Of a stretch of 64,000 nt of DNA, positions 9,328 to 18,214 are shown piece after piece. The DNA is from Legionella maceachernii. GTDB taxonomy: Bacteria > Pseudomonadota > Gammaproteobacteria > Legionellales > Legionellaceae. The notes beneath the pieces are model-generated. The model was not told the origin of the DNA. It worked only from the letters and a program-made list of their open reading frames with translations, and did no database searches. Location of the stretch: the NCBI RefSeq assembly GCF_900167045.1, contig NZ_FUXJ01000003.1, forward strand, positions 88,578-152,577, given 5' to 3'. Each line of letters opens with the position of its first letter. Positions within the stretch are counted from its first letter, which is position 1. The translations under genes were made by a program, and so were the position numbers.

Positions 9328-9357
9328 AGGTTAGGGTCTGTCAACAGACCCTAACCT
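9328..9357. terminator. Strong hairpin terminator between rpoH and a convergent small gene
   Basis: A 13-bp perfect stem (AGGTTAGGGTCTG, 9328-9340, with its complement 9345-9357) around a TCAA loop. On the minus strand it is followed by a run of T, so it is a good terminator for the small secreted-protein gene at 9384-9614. For rpoH it lacks a T run but lies 20 bp after the stop, so it may act in both directions. Confidence 0.75.
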
Positions 9358-9383
9358 ACTCTCCAAAAAAGCAATGTCACTGA

Positions 9384-9614
9384 TTACCAATACCCATATC
9401 GAAACCAAAAATGAGTAGGTCTGTTGTGCACGACTACGTAGTTACGCGGTGGAGCCCAGCGGTGAAATTTGGGGTATCGCCATGGATTTCCATAATAATG
9501 GTTGACTCTCACTTCCTGAACGACAGGATAAGTGTGGTGATAAGCAAAGGACGAACTGGAGAATAGGGCAGATAAGCCTAAAGTACCGCACAAAAGCCAT
9601 TTCTTAGTTCTCAT
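9384..9614 (-). CDS. Small secreted protein, aromatic and His-rich, function unknown
   Basis: 76-aa protein with a clear signal peptide (MRTKKWLLCGTLGLSALFSS, cleavage likely after SFA). The mature part of about 52 residues is rich in Tyr, Trp, His, Arg and Pro and contains no Cys. It is preceded by a GGAG-type ribosome site and ends just before a strong terminator. I do not recognise a family. Confidence 0.7.
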   Translation of the reverse strand: MRTKKWLLCGTLGLSALFSSSSFAYHHTYPVVQEVRVNHYYGNPWRYPKFHRWAPPRNYVVVHNRPTHFWFRYGYW

Positions 9615-9696
9615 TGTTACATCTCCTCGATTGCAATTAATATCAGACTAGTCTAGGAAATGAATGTAATAGGAATATAACAAGAGCAACAATAAT

Positions 9697-9714
9697 TGTA
9701 ACAAGCTTGTTACA
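9697..9714. promoter_or_regulatory. Perfect 18-bp palindrome downstream of the deaminase gene
   Basis: TGTAACAAGCTTGTTACA is a perfect palindrome. It lies 19 bp after the stop of the minus-strand deaminase gene and about 80 bp upstream of the start of the small secreted-protein gene. It could be a dimeric regulator site for the latter or a terminator-like hairpin for the former. Confidence 0.4.
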
Positions 9715-9732
9715 TGTTGGAGTCCAAATGAT

Positions 9733-10710
9733 TTAGCCCAATAAACGAGTGAGTTTGAGTTTCGTTGCTTCATCAGCAAAAGAGGATTTAATTGCCATTG
9801 AGGTGAAATCACTCATTTTGCTATCAGAGTATTGATAAGTTTGCTGTACTCTTTTGTATTCTTCGGCCAGATTGGTATGAAAAAAAGGCGGATCATCTGA
9901 ACCTAAACTTACCGAGATACCTGAGGCCATCAGTTGAGTTAAGGGGTGCTCCAACATATCTTTAAATAGCCCCAAGGCAATATTGCTGGATGGACAAATT
10001 TCGAGTGCAATACCGCGCTCTTTTAATTGGGTGAGTGTTTCTACCGAATGCATTGCTTGGACACCATGGCCGATACGCTTGATGGGGAGATGCTTGATTG
10101 CTTCAAGCATCCCACTAGCTGGAGCAAATTCACCCGCGTGAACGGTACAGAGAAGACCTCCTTCAGCGGCAATTTTAAAAGCTTTTTGAAATAGTTTGGG
10201 TGGATAATTGATTTCATCTCCTCCTAGACCGAAACCCACAATATATGGCATTGTTTCTTTAATCGCTTGTTTTGCAACTTTAGTCACTGCCTCCGCGCCG
10301 AAATGACGGACAGCAACAATTATAATTCGACCTATGATATTAAATTGCGCTTCGGCATCATCAATTGCTTGTTGAATCGCTTGTAAATGCTCAGTGGAGG
10401 GAATGCCACTTGAACGTTCAGCGTGATCTGGAGAGTACATCATTTCCACATAAATTGTATTTTGTAAGGCATTCTCTTTAAGGTAATCAAAGGTAATGTC
10501 GTAATAATCACGTGGTTGTTTTATCACTGCGGCCACTTCATCGAATGCTTTAAGAAAGCCAAGAAAATCGGGATAAGAATAACTTTGGCCATCAGAAGCA
10601 ATTAACGCTTTTGGAAAAGAAATCTGATTTCGTTTAGCCAATTTTTGGGCTAAATCTGGCTTAATAGTTCCCTCTAGATGGACGTGTAGCTCAGCTTTCT
10701 TTATTGTCAT
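9733..10710 (-). CDS. Adenosine deaminase family protein
   Basis: Metal-dependent amidohydrolase (325 aa) of the adenosine/AMP deaminase family, which removes the 6-amino group of adenosine or a related purine. Start chosen at ATG 10710, where MTIKKAELHVHLEG places the zinc-binding HxH (His9, His11) close to the N-terminus. Further motifs are CTVHAGE, RIGHGVQ (catalytic His) and SLGSDDPPFF (zinc Asp). The length fits bacterial Add (about 330 aa). Substrate preference (adenosine or adenine) cannot be decided by eye. Confidence 0.88.
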   Translation of the reverse strand: MTIKKAELHVHLEGTIKPDLAQKLAKRNQISFPKALIASDGQSYSYPDFLGFLKAFDEVAAVIKQPRDYYDITFDYLKENALQNTIYVEMMYSPDHAERSSGIPSTEHLQAIQQAIDDAEAQFNIIGRIIIVAVRHFGAEAVTKVAKQAIKETMPYIVGFGLGGDEINYPPKLFQKAFKIAAEGGLLCTVHAGEFAPASGMLEAIKHLPIKRIGHGVQAMHSVETLTQLKERGIALEICPSSNIALGLFKDMLEHPLTQLMASGISVSLGSDDPPFFHTNLAEEYKRVQQTYQYSDSKMSDFTSMAIKSSFADEATKLKLTRLLG

Positions 10711-10818
10711 GATGCCCTTCCTAGATGCTATAATTCCAATATAATGAAGATGGCATCTTCCGCTAAAAACCGATAAAATTGCCATCTTGTATTTAGTATA
10801 TGCTATTTAGGATAGATC

Positions 10819-11004
10819 ATGCGTAATAACGATATCGATAAGGCTTATGTGAGCCCATACGACCAATTCCTTTTCGAGTTTGATGCTAAACATGAAAAGT
10901 CAGCGTCTCAAGAACAGGAAATTAAAAAGCATGCACGCATTTCCTATCTTCGTGATCATGCTCAATCAAAAGATGCTAAAGGCGAAATCTGGGAGTCTTT
11001 TTAG
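10819..11004 (+). CDS. Small conserved-looking protein, function unknown
   Basis: 61-aa, highly charged protein (MRNNDIDKAYVSPYDQF...). It starts at ATG 10819 and resembles a small family annotated in Legionella and Coxiella genomes after the Coxiella CBU_0585 locus; this match is from memory and is not verified. No signal peptide or membrane segment. An overlapping +2 frame at 10880-11116 looks like a shadow. Confidence 0.55.
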   Translation: MRNNDIDKAYVSPYDQFLFEFDAKHEKSASQEQEIKKHARISYLRDHAQSKDAKGEIWESF

Positions 11005-11134
11005 TCGCGCTGGAATTAAATATGCGTCCTGGGCCGTCTATGGGCAGCAGTTCCTTGCATCGTTGGGTCACCTGGTGGGTAAGAACCGCATTACTCATAA
11101 AAACAATGATCAATGAATTTGGGAAAAACAAACA

Positions 11135-11641
11135 ATGTCTTCAGAAATGGTTCACACAAACCAAGCATTACAAGATATTGTAGCGACAGATGGCGTTTGT
11201 TTTGGTTGTGGCGCCACAAACAAACAAGGATTGCAAATTAAAAGCCATTGGGATATCGATGGTGAGCATGTGATTATGAAATATACGCCAGATGAACGTT
11301 ATGTTGGCTGGCCATCACTGGTTTATGGTGGTTTAATCAGCTGCCTTATCGATTGTCATTCGAATTGGACCGCCATGGCAAATCATTATCGGGCTGAAAA
11401 TCGAGAGCCAGGGACTTTACCGCGTATTGATTGCGTAACAGGCTCATTAGGAATCAAGTATATTAAGCCAACACCTATGGGTGTGCCGCTGTTCCTTAAA
11501 GCACGCGTCGAAGGAGAAATTGGGCGTAAAACACGAATCCTTTGTGAGGTTTATGCAAACGATGTATTGACTGTTTTGGGAGACTCTATTTTTGTTAAAG
11601 TCGATATTGGTCATTTAGCAAAAAGTGCGTACTCAATTTAA
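11135..11641 (+). CDS. Hotdog-fold thioesterase (PaaI-like)
   Basis: 168-aa protein of the hotdog-fold acyl-CoA thioesterase superfamily. The N-terminal CFGCGATNKQGLQI, followed by YVGWPSLVYGGLISCLIDCH, fits the PaaI/4HBT pattern with an active-site helix starting GGLISCLIDCH. Later parts (GSLGIKYIKPTPMGVPLFLKA and RKTRILCEVYANDVL) are the expected beta strands. Substrate unknown. No obvious operon partners. Confidence 0.8.
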   Translation: MSSEMVHTNQALQDIVATDGVCFGCGATNKQGLQIKSHWDIDGEHVIMKYTPDERYVGWPSLVYGGLISCLIDCHSNWTAMANHYRAENREPGTLPRIDCVTGSLGIKYIKPTPMGVPLFLKARVEGEIGRKTRILCEVYANDVLTVLGDSIFVKVDIGHLAKSAYSI

Positions 11642-11742
11642 TCATTACCTATTCAAAGAGCAGAACTTGACTTTTAATGCCCTATTTAGCGCAGGAATTT
11701 TACTTATCTTAAAAAGCGATGAAACCTCTGTGCTGACTCAAG

Positions 11743-11768
11743 AGGCTGATAAAGCCCTTTATCAGCCT
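11743..11768. terminator. Hairpin between convergent thioesterase and pit genes
   Basis: An 11-bp perfect stem (AGGCTGATAAA, 11743-11753, with 11758-11768) around loop GCCC. It lies between two convergent genes but is followed by A rather than T on the plus strand, so intrinsic termination would be weak. The location makes a terminator or mRNA-stabilising role plausible. Confidence 0.4.
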
Positions 11769-11817
11769 AAAAAATAGGGTAGAAACCGCATTGTCCATGT
11801 GCAACAAATAGACATTA

Positions 11818-13071
11818 TTAGCCAATAAGATAATGCAACACTTTAAAAGCCAAGATCGTTAATAACGAGGCCACCGGTAGTGTTAATATCCAGGACATGA
11901 AAATATTTCGAATGACGCGCAGGTTCAACGCACCAATACCACGCGCTAATCCGACGCCTAATACCGCTCCCACGAGGGTCTGGGTTGCTGAGACAGGAAT
12001 ACCTGTGCTAGTAGCCACTACCACTGTTGTTGCTGCAGCCAAAGTGGCGGCAAAAGCGCGGCTTGGGGTTAAGGCAGTAATGGAGCTACCTACGGTTTCA
12101 ATGACCCTTCTGCCGTAAATTAAAAAGCCTGCTATTACCCCTATACAACCCAATAAAATAATCCATGCCGGATAACTGGCGGCACCAATGGGTTGGTTGG
12201 CATGTATGACCAAACTATGAACAATCGTAAGCGGGCCCACTGCCAAGGCAACATCGTTTGAACCATGGGCAAAAACCATGGCACAGGCAGTTAATGCCAT
12301 CAATACCGCAAAATACTTTTCAACCTGAATGAAGCGCTCTCGCCGTCTAATCCTTGGCATTTCTGGAATACGTCGGATAAAACTCATACCAATAATGGTG
12401 ATAGAAATGCTTGTTGCTAAAGTTACTGCTAAATCTTGCTTCAAATTCAAGTGAATATGAAAATGATTCAACCCTTTAAATACAGTAATAAAAGAGAGAA
12501 TAGTACCGACTAAAAAGAGATAGATTGGTACGTATAATTTGGCTTTTTCAAGAGGGTCACTTTTAATGAAGATGACTTGTTGAATGCTGACAAAAAGAGC
12601 GTAAGCTGTGATTCCCGCAATAAGTGGAGAGGTTATCCAGCCTATAGCGATGTGAGAGACCTGTTGCCAGTGAATGGCATTCGGGCCTAAAACAACAGAA
12701 CCAAAACCTACCATTGAGCCTACCAACGCATTGGTAATGGAAACCGGCACTCCTAAGTAGCTTGCGAGATTCATCCACACTGTACAAGCCACCAAAACGC
12801 CCAGCATGCCTTCAATCAAAATTAAGGGCTGGTTGGATAATTCGCTGCTATTGATAATGCCATCTCGCATTGTCTCGGTAACACCGCTTCCACCAAGAAA
12901 AGCACCCGCAAATTCAAAAACAATGGCAATGATCATCGCCTGTTGAACAGTAATCGCTTTTGAGCCCATTGTTGTGCTCATGACATTAGCCAAGTCATTT
13001 GCACCCACTCCCCAAGTCATGAAGAAGCAGAAACCAATAGCGATAAAAAGCAAAATAAGAGAATAATCCAT
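11818..13071 (-). CDS. Inorganic phosphate transporter, PiT family
   Basis: 417-aa polytopic membrane protein for low-affinity phosphate import. The two family signature repeats are present: GANDLANVMSTTMGSKAI near the N-terminus and AHGSNDVALAVGPL in the second half. About ten hydrophobic helices are visible. It starts 9 bp after the end of a DUF47 gene, the usual pairing of a Pit permease with its regulator. Confidence 0.92.
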   Translation of the reverse strand: MDYSLILLFIAIGFCFFMTWGVGANDLANVMSTTMGSKAITVQQAMIIAIVFEFAGAFLGGSGVTETMRDGIINSSELSNQPLILIEGMLGVLVACTVWMNLASYLGVPVSITNALVGSMVGFGSVVLGPNAIHWQQVSHIAIGWITSPLIAGITAYALFVSIQQVIFIKSDPLEKAKLYVPIYLFLVGTILSFITVFKGLNHFHIHLNLKQDLAVTLATSISITIIGMSFIRRIPEMPRIRRRERFIQVEKYFAVLMALTACAMVFAHGSNDVALAVGPLTIVHSLVIHANQPIGAASYPAWIILLGCIGVIAGFLIYGRRVIETVGSSITALTPSRAFAATLAAATTVVVATSTGIPVSATQTLVGAVLGVGLARGIGALNLRVIRNIFMSWILTLPVASLLTILAFKVLHYLIG

Positions 13072-13080
13072 GGGAATTTA

Positions 13081-13752
13081 CTACCTAGCAATGAGAATTT
13101 GCAGCCGACCGCCCACTGTTTGGGCATGATCGGCCAAGTCACCAATCCATTGAACTAGCTTGTAGAGAAAAACTATTTCAATTGCAGGTAAATCCTTTTC
13201 CAGCTCAAAAATACGATGTCTAATGTCAGCTAGCTTCTCGTCACTGTCGTGTTCTATTTCATCAAGAGTCATGATCATTTCTTCAACGATTTTCACTTCA
13301 TTACCGCGAAAACCACTTTCGAGCAACTCATCTAGCTCATTAATCGCTTTACACGCTTGTTTAGAAGCATCTAAGCAACGGTGTAAAAAGGGAATAAAAA
13401 CAGAAGCCAGATTATCGGGAATGATCATTCGCCTACTTACGATAAGACCAGCGATGTCTTGCGCTTTGTTAGCAATACGATCTTGAGCGCTTAATAACTC
13501 GAGCAAATCAGTACGAGAGACTGGAAGGAAAAGCCCGGTGGGCAAATGCAATCGGAGATCACGCTTAATTACATCCGCTTCTTTCTCAAGAGCGGATATC
13601 TTCTTCTTTATACTTTCAGCCGTTTGCCAATCTTGATTGAGTACGGCTTCAAAAAAAGGATCCAGTTGTTTGGCACATTGGTGTGCTTTACGCATGTGTT
13701 GTTCAATGGGCCTAATAGGCGATGGCCCGAACATATTAAATATGCTACCCAT
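13081..13752 (-). CDS. DUF47 / PhoU-like phosphate transport regulator
   Basis: 223-aa all-helical protein of the DUF47 (TIGR00153) family, distantly PhoU-like. Features seen: GSIFNMFGPSPIRPIEQHM at the N-terminus and repeated acidic/His segments (EEMIMTLDEIEHDSDEK) that in the family may bind metal. It is the first gene of a two-gene operon with the Pit transporter and probably modulates it; that role is inferred from the pairing. Confidence 0.88.
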   Translation of the reverse strand: MGSIFNMFGPSPIRPIEQHMRKAHQCAKQLDPFFEAVLNQDWQTAESIKKKISALEKEADVIKRDLRLHLPTGLFLPVSRTDLLELLSAQDRIANKAQDIAGLIVSRRMIIPDNLASVFIPFLHRCLDASKQACKAINELDELLESGFRGNEVKIVEEMIMTLDEIEHDSDEKLADIRHRIFELEKDLPAIEIVFLYKLVQWIGDLADHAQTVGGRLQILIAR

Positions 13753-13878
13753 TATAAATACACATCGGTAAGAAGATTTCGGCGATTATAACTAAACTTT
13801 GATCAGAACAAAACAATTTCTGCTACACTTGAAAAGGAGTTTGTATTCCGAGGTCTGAGCAGGAGAAGCATATTTATT

Positions 13879-14640
13879 ATGAAGAAAAGGATCTTCCTCT
13901 GGATGTTTATTGCCATTACTGCGTTTGCACAACCGACCATGATGACTAAAGTCATGCAACTGAATTATCAAAATGCGGATCATATCATTCAACTCATTCA
14001 ACCTCTGCTTGAAGAGGGTGAGCAAATTAGTGGTTCAGGCCAAACGTTAGTCGTAAAAGTCTCTCCAGATACAATGACGCAATTGCGTGCGGTACTTCAT
14101 AAACTTGATCAGCCTCCTGTTACTTTTCAAATCAGCATTTACCAAGGTGATCCCGATTGGTTAAGTCAAAATGGCGATAATGCCATTACTATTACTACTC
14201 CTTCTCATTCGGATCAGTTGCAACATCAAACAGTAACAGTAATGAATGGGGAATCCGCTTTTGTAAGCACTGGCGAGGATCAACCTGTCTTGAGCTCTGC
14301 CGGTATTGGTTTTTGGGGGGCGGGCGTATCTTATGATAGGCGATTAAAGCAAAATGGCTTATTGGTAGAGCCTACTTTACACAGGCAGCAAGTGAAGCTT
14401 AAAGTCCGTCGTATCCGTGAACAAAATAGTCCTGTGGTTAACCAACAGTTTGACAGCCAACAAATGGTGACTACGGTGATGGTGCCTTTAAACAAATGGA
14501 TGCCATTATTCAGTCCACAAGGGAGCGAGCCTGTGGATTCGTCAACAATAATTATCCGAGCAGGTAACCAATTTATCCAAAACTCCACCCTCTATATTAA
14601 AGTAAATCCCGTACAACAACCGGTTTCTAATAATAATTGA
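13879..14640 (+). CDS. Exported protein with secretin N-domain-like repeat
   Basis: 253-aa protein with a signal peptide (MKKRIFLWMFIAITAFAQP). Residues about 25-75 (MTKVMQLNYQNADHIIQLIQPLLEEGEQISGSG) match the NolW/secretin short-domain pattern of type II/III secretins, but no secretin pore domain follows. The start ATG at 13879 has AGGAGAAG upstream. It lies 19 bp before phaC; whether they are co-transcribed is unclear. Function unknown; a periplasmic adaptor is possible. Confidence 0.75.
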   Translation: MKKRIFLWMFIAITAFAQPTMMTKVMQLNYQNADHIIQLIQPLLEEGEQISGSGQTLVVKVSPDTMTQLRAVLHKLDQPPVTFQISIYQGDPDWLSQNGDNAITITTPSHSDQLQHQTVTVMNGESAFVSTGEDQPVLSSAGIGFWGAGVSYDRRLKQNGLLVEPTLHRQQVKLKVRRIREQNSPVVNQQFDSQQMVTTVMVPLNKWMPLFSPQGSEPVDSSTIIIRAGNQFIQNSTLYIKVNPVQQPVSNNN

Positions 14641-14659
14641 GCATTGACAGAGGTACTCT

Positions 14660-16450
14660 ATGGCAAAGGAAAAAGATAAACTTGTTGAGCAAAGTGAATC
14701 AGAATCTGTGACCTCCGCATTCTCAGTGGAGAGGGATCTGGCTAATTTGCTCACGGGCACACAAAAATTAAGCGATTTATTTAATTTTCTTGACCGTTTT
14801 TTTCAAAGCAATCTTGCGAAAGTAACTGCTGGCATAAGCCCTGCTGCATTAATCAGTGCTTATGGCTCTTGGCTTTCTCAATTAGCCATAAGCCCGGGAC
14901 GACTATTAGAATTGGCGCTTTACCCAATTGTCCACTCTCAAGATTGCACGAATAAAATTTACTGTGAGGAGCGAGCAAGCGATGGTAAAGATGTGCGCTT
15001 TCATACGGAGAATTGGCAATATTTACCCTGGCGCTTTTTAGCAGAAAGTTTTTTACAAACGGAAGACTGGTGGAAAAGAGCCACCTCAAAATTGCCTGGA
15101 GTACCTGTACCTGCTTCACGTGTCGTTGCCTTTTGTACGAGGCAAATTTTAGATGCTTTATCGCCTTCAAATTTTGTGCTCACAAATCCTGATTTATTGA
15201 ATGAGACAATAAAATCTCATGGCTTTAATCTCATCCATGGGACCAAGCTCGCTATGGAAGATATACTCGGAAAGCTAGCCGGTGTTCCTCCTGCCGGTGT
15301 AGAAAATTTTATTCCTGGTAAACAGGTGGCGATTACACCGGGTAAAGTAATTTTTAAAAATCGACTTATTGAGCTGATTCAATATGAACCTCAGACGAAA
15401 ACGGTTTACAAAGAACCTGTATTGATGTTACCTGCTTGGATTATGAAATATTATATTCTTGATCTTTCTCCTCACAATTCCCTGGTGAAATGGCTTGTTG
15501 AACAGGGGCATACGGTGTTTATCATCTCATGGCTTAATCCAACCTCAAAAGATCGTAATTTAAGCATGGATGACTATTATCGACTCGGTGCTATGGCAGC
15601 TATTGATAAGGTTTCTTCCCTGTTGCCAAGAAGAAAAATACATTTGATGGGATATTGCCTTGGAGGAACGTTAGCGATTATTACGGCAGCAGCCATGGCG
15701 AGAAATAAGGATAACCGCTTAAAAAGCCTCTCCTTATTAGCAGCTCAAGGGGATTTTACCAATGCCGGCGAGTTGATGTTATTTATTACTCAAGGAGAAA
15801 TCGCCTTTCTTAAAAACATGATGTGGGAGCAAGGTTATTTGGATACCAAGCAAATGGCCGGCTCATTCCAAATGCTTCGTTCTTACGACCTCATTTGGTC
15901 TAAAATGATTCATGATTACATGAACGGTCAGCAAAGAGGGATGATTGATTTACTGGCTTGGAATGCGGATGCGACACGTATGCCGAGTAGAATGCATAGC
16001 GAATACCTTGAAAAGCTTTTTTTGCATAATGATCTTGCGGGAGGACGCTATAAGGTTGAAGGAAGGACGATTGCTCCCGAAAATATTCACCTTCCAGCTT
16101 TTGTAGTCAGTACAGAAAAAGATCACGTTGCTCCTTGGAAGTCGGTGTATAAACTCCATTTAATGTTAAATAGCGTCATGACTTTTGTTTTAACAAATGG
16201 CGGCCATAACGCGGGAATTGTGAGTGAGCCCGGGCACAAAGGACGCGGTTATCGCATTCATACACGAAAAAAAGAAGAACCTTATGTTGATCCTGAAACT
16301 TGGTTTGAAATTGCGCAAACAAAAAAGGGATCATGGTGGTTTTCTTGGCATAAATGGCTAGTTAAACAATCTTCTCCTAAACGTGTGGCTCCACCTAAGC
16401 TGGATCCTTCCTTACCTCCTGCGCCTGGAACTTATGTATTGCAAAAGTAA
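14660..16450 (+). CDS. phaC: Class I poly(3-hydroxyalkanoate) synthase PhaC
   Basis: 596-aa cytoplasmic enzyme polymerising hydroxyacyl-CoA into PHA/PHB storage polymer. The alpha/beta-hydrolase lipase-like box is GYCLGG with nucleophile Cys at about residue 333. The catalytic Asp is in STEKDHVAPW and the His in TNGGHNAGI. The N-terminal PhaC_N domain is present (WKRATSKLPGVPVPASRVV and so on). The length is typical for class I. No phaE or phaR partner is nearby, consistent with a single-subunit synthase. Confidence 0.93.
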   Translation: MAKEKDKLVEQSESESVTSAFSVERDLANLLTGTQKLSDLFNFLDRFFQSNLAKVTAGISPAALISAYGSWLSQLAISPGRLLELALYPIVHSQDCTNKIYCEERASDGKDVRFHTENWQYLPWRFLAESFLQTEDWWKRATSKLPGVPVPASRVVAFCTRQILDALSPSNFVLTNPDLLNETIKSHGFNLIHGTKLAMEDILGKLAGVPPAGVENFIPGKQVAITPGKVIFKNRLIELIQYEPQTKTVYKEPVLMLPAWIMKYYILDLSPHNSLVKWLVEQGHTVFIISWLNPTSKDRNLSMDDYYRLGAMAAIDKVSSLLPRRKIHLMGYCLGGTLAIITAAAMARNKDNRLKSLSLLAAQGDFTNAGELMLFITQGEIAFLKNMMWEQGYLDTKQMAGSFQMLRSYDLIWSKMIHDYMNGQQRGMIDLLAWNADATRMPSRMHSEYLEKLFLHNDLAGGRYKVEGRTIAPENIHLPAFVVSTEKDHVAPWKSVYKLHLMLNSVMTFVLTNGGHNAGIVSEPGHKGRGYRIHTRKKEEPYVDPETWFEIAQTKKGSWWFSWHKWLVKQSSPKRVAPPKLDPSLPPAPGTYVLQK

Positions 16451-16507
16451 TTCTAATCATCAACAGTTTATGCATGAGTAAATTTAAAGGGATGGGTTTC
16501 TCATTGC

Positions 16508-16536
16508 TTGACATTACTCCTTGATAGAAAAACAAT
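16508..16536 (+). promoter_or_regulatory. Candidate promoter of eno
   Basis: A consensus TTGACA (16508-16513) followed after exactly 17 bp by AACAAT (16531-16536), matching the -10 consensus at four of six positions. It lies 31 bp upstream of the eno start, giving a short leader. Confidence 0.5.
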
Positions 16537-16540
16537 AGCC

Positions 16541-16560
16541 CCTCAGATCACTTGCTGAGG
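16541..16560 (+). promoter_or_regulatory. Hairpin covering the eno Shine-Dalgarno
   Basis: CCTCAG (16541-16546) and CTGAGG (16555-16560) can pair around an 8-nt loop. The second arm contains GAGG, the likely ribosome site 7 nt before the eno ATG at 16568. The hairpin could therefore dampen translation initiation. It is short (6 bp), so the effect is uncertain. Confidence 0.4.
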
Positions 16561-16567
16561 ATAAATA

Positions 16568-17839
16568 ATGCAAATAGCCAGTATTAAAGGACGTGAAATC
16601 CTTGATTCACGAGGTAATCCAACAGTAGAAGCCGATGTTATTTTAACGAATGGGGAAATGGGGAGAGCCAGTGTTCCCTCAGGTGCTTCGACGGGAAGCC
16701 GTGAAGCTTGCGAGCTGCGTGATAAAGACATGTCCCGTTATGCTGGAAAGGGAGTACGCCAAGCAGTTGAACACATTAACCATGAGATTAACCAAGCCCT
16801 CACAGGATTTTCAGTTAAAGACCAACAGCAAATCGATGAGTGCCTATGCCGTTTAGACGGTAGCGAAAATAAATCTCGTTTAGGAGCGAATGCGCTTCTT
16901 GCTGTTTCTCTAGCCAGTGCTCGTGCTCAAGCGAATGCGGCGAGATTGCCGTTATTCCAGGCTCTCAATCAGGGCGAGTCTATGTCAATGCCCGTGCCCA
17001 TGATGAATGTACTCAATGGCGGTGCGCATGCTGATAATAATGTGGATATTCAAGAGTTCATGTTAATGCCGGTAGGGGCTCCCGATTTTTCGACGGCATT
17101 GCAAATGGGGGCGGAAATTTTTCATGTGCTGAAATCAGTGCTCAAAAAACAAGGATTAAGCACAGCAGTAGGTGATGAAGGGGGTTTTGCACCGGATTTA
17201 AAATCCAATCGCCATGCTTTGGATATGTTAGCGGAGGCAGTAGAGCAATCGGATTATAAATTAGGTCAAGACGTGGTGTTTGCCTTGGACGTCGCCGCTT
17301 CTGAGTTATTTCGTGATGATTTTTATCACCTCTCTTCTGAAAATAAAAAGCTCAGTAGCAGTGAGTTAATTGATTATTATAGTGATTTACTCTCCAGCTA
17401 TCCTATTGTTAGTATCGAAGACGGTTTGGATGAGCACGATTGGCAAGGCTGGCAACAGCTAACTGCTCGTTTTGGTGCTAAATTGCAACTAGTGGGCGAT
17501 GATTTATTTGTAACGAATGCGCGTATTTTACAAGAAGGCATTACCCAGAAAATGGCAAACGCCATCCTAATCAAACCGAATCAAATTGGCACCTTAACGG
17601 AGACCCGACAAGCAATTGCGCTTGCTCATAATAATGGTTATCGCTGTGTCATGTCTCATCGTTCTGGAGAAACAGAGGATGCGTTCATTGCCGATTTAGC
17701 GGTAGCAACTGGATGCGGCCAAATAAAAACAGGGTCTTTGTGCCGTACCGATCGTATCGCTAAATATAATCAGTTATTGCGTATTAATGAATCAGCTTCT
17801 ATTGCTTATGCAGGACGTAAGGTTTTAATAGGTCAATAA
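16568..17839 (+). CDS. eno: Enolase (2-phosphoglycerate dehydratase)
   Basis: Glycolytic enzyme (423 aa) converting 2-phosphoglycerate to phosphoenolpyruvate; also an RNA degradosome component in some Proteobacteria. Motifs: [17 protein letters not shown] at the N-terminus, GDEGGFAPD, metal ligands in [21 protein letters not shown] and [10 protein letters not shown], and the substrate loop [14 protein letters not shown]. It precedes ftsB, the common gammaproteobacterial order. Confidence 0.97.
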   Translation: MQIASIKGREILDSRGNPTVEADVILTNGEMGRASVPSGASTGSREACELRDKDMSRYAGKGVRQAVEHINHEINQALTGFSVKDQQQIDECLCRLDGSENKSRLGANALLAVSLASARAQANAARLPLFQALNQGESMSMPVPMMNVLNGGAHADNNVDIQEFMLMPVGAPDFSTALQMGAEIFHVLKSVLKKQGLSTAVGDEGGFAPDLKSNRHALDMLAEAVEQSDYKLGQDVVFALDVAASELFRDDFYHLSSENKKLSSSELIDYYSDLLSSYPIVSIEDGLDEHDWQGWQQLTARFGAKLQLVGDDLFVTNARILQEGITQKMANAILIKPNQIGTLTETRQAIALAHNNGYRCVMSHRSGETEDAFIADLAVATGCGQIKTGSLCRTDRIAKYNQLLRINESASIAYAGRKVLIGQ

Positions 17840-17854
17840 GATATCGACTAGGTG

Positions 17855-17892
17855 AAATCAAAGTGTTAAAGAGGTATATTACACTTTGATTT
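17855..17892. terminator. 12-bp inverted repeat between eno and ftsB
   Basis: AAATCAAAGTGT (17855-17866) and ACACTTTGATTT (17881-17892) form a perfect 12-bp stem with a 14-nt loop, just after eno. No T run follows, so it may be a weak or Rho-assisted terminator, or an mRNA 3'-end stabiliser. Confidence 0.45.
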
Positions 17893-17932
17893 CGTATGTT
17901 ACTGTATAGCATGATCTTTTTTCGGGTTTTAT

Positions 17933-18205
17933 ATGCGCTCCATTCTTATCATCCTGGTATTAGCCCTCATTGGCTTACAATATAAATTGTGGCTTGGTGA
18001 TGGGGGAATATTCCAGTGGATTGAGCTTGAGAAAAAATTGACTGTTCAGGAGAGTGAAAATGAAAAGCTCTTGGCCCGTAATCGCGCTATTGAGGCCGAC
18101 ATTATTGAGCTTAAAAGTGGTGATCAGGCTTTAGAAGAGCAAGCGCGTTATGAGTTAGGAATGATAAAAAGCGATGAGGTTTATTATCAATTTATTGATA
18201 ACTGA
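17933..18205 (+). CDS. ftsB: Cell division protein FtsB
   Basis: 90-aa bitopic inner-membrane protein of the FtsQLB divisome subcomplex. One N-terminal membrane helix (MRSILIILVLALIGLQYKLW) is followed by a leucine-zipper coiled coil (about residues 28-62) and the conserved tail EQARYELGMIKSDEVYYQ. Its position after eno supports the call. Confidence 0.93.
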   Translation: MRSILIILVLALIGLQYKLWLGDGGIFQWIELEKKLTVQESENEKLLARNRAIEADIIELKSGDQALEEQARYELGMIKSDEVYYQFIDN

Positions 18206-18214
18206 ACTAAGAGC

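Noticed and set aside
10880-11116. 78-codon plus-strand ORF
   Set aside because: It overlaps the better 61-aa gene in another frame and shows low-complexity, shadow-like sequence.
12563-12787. 74-codon minus-strand ORF in the pit gene
   Set aside because: Out-of-frame shadow of the phosphate transporter.
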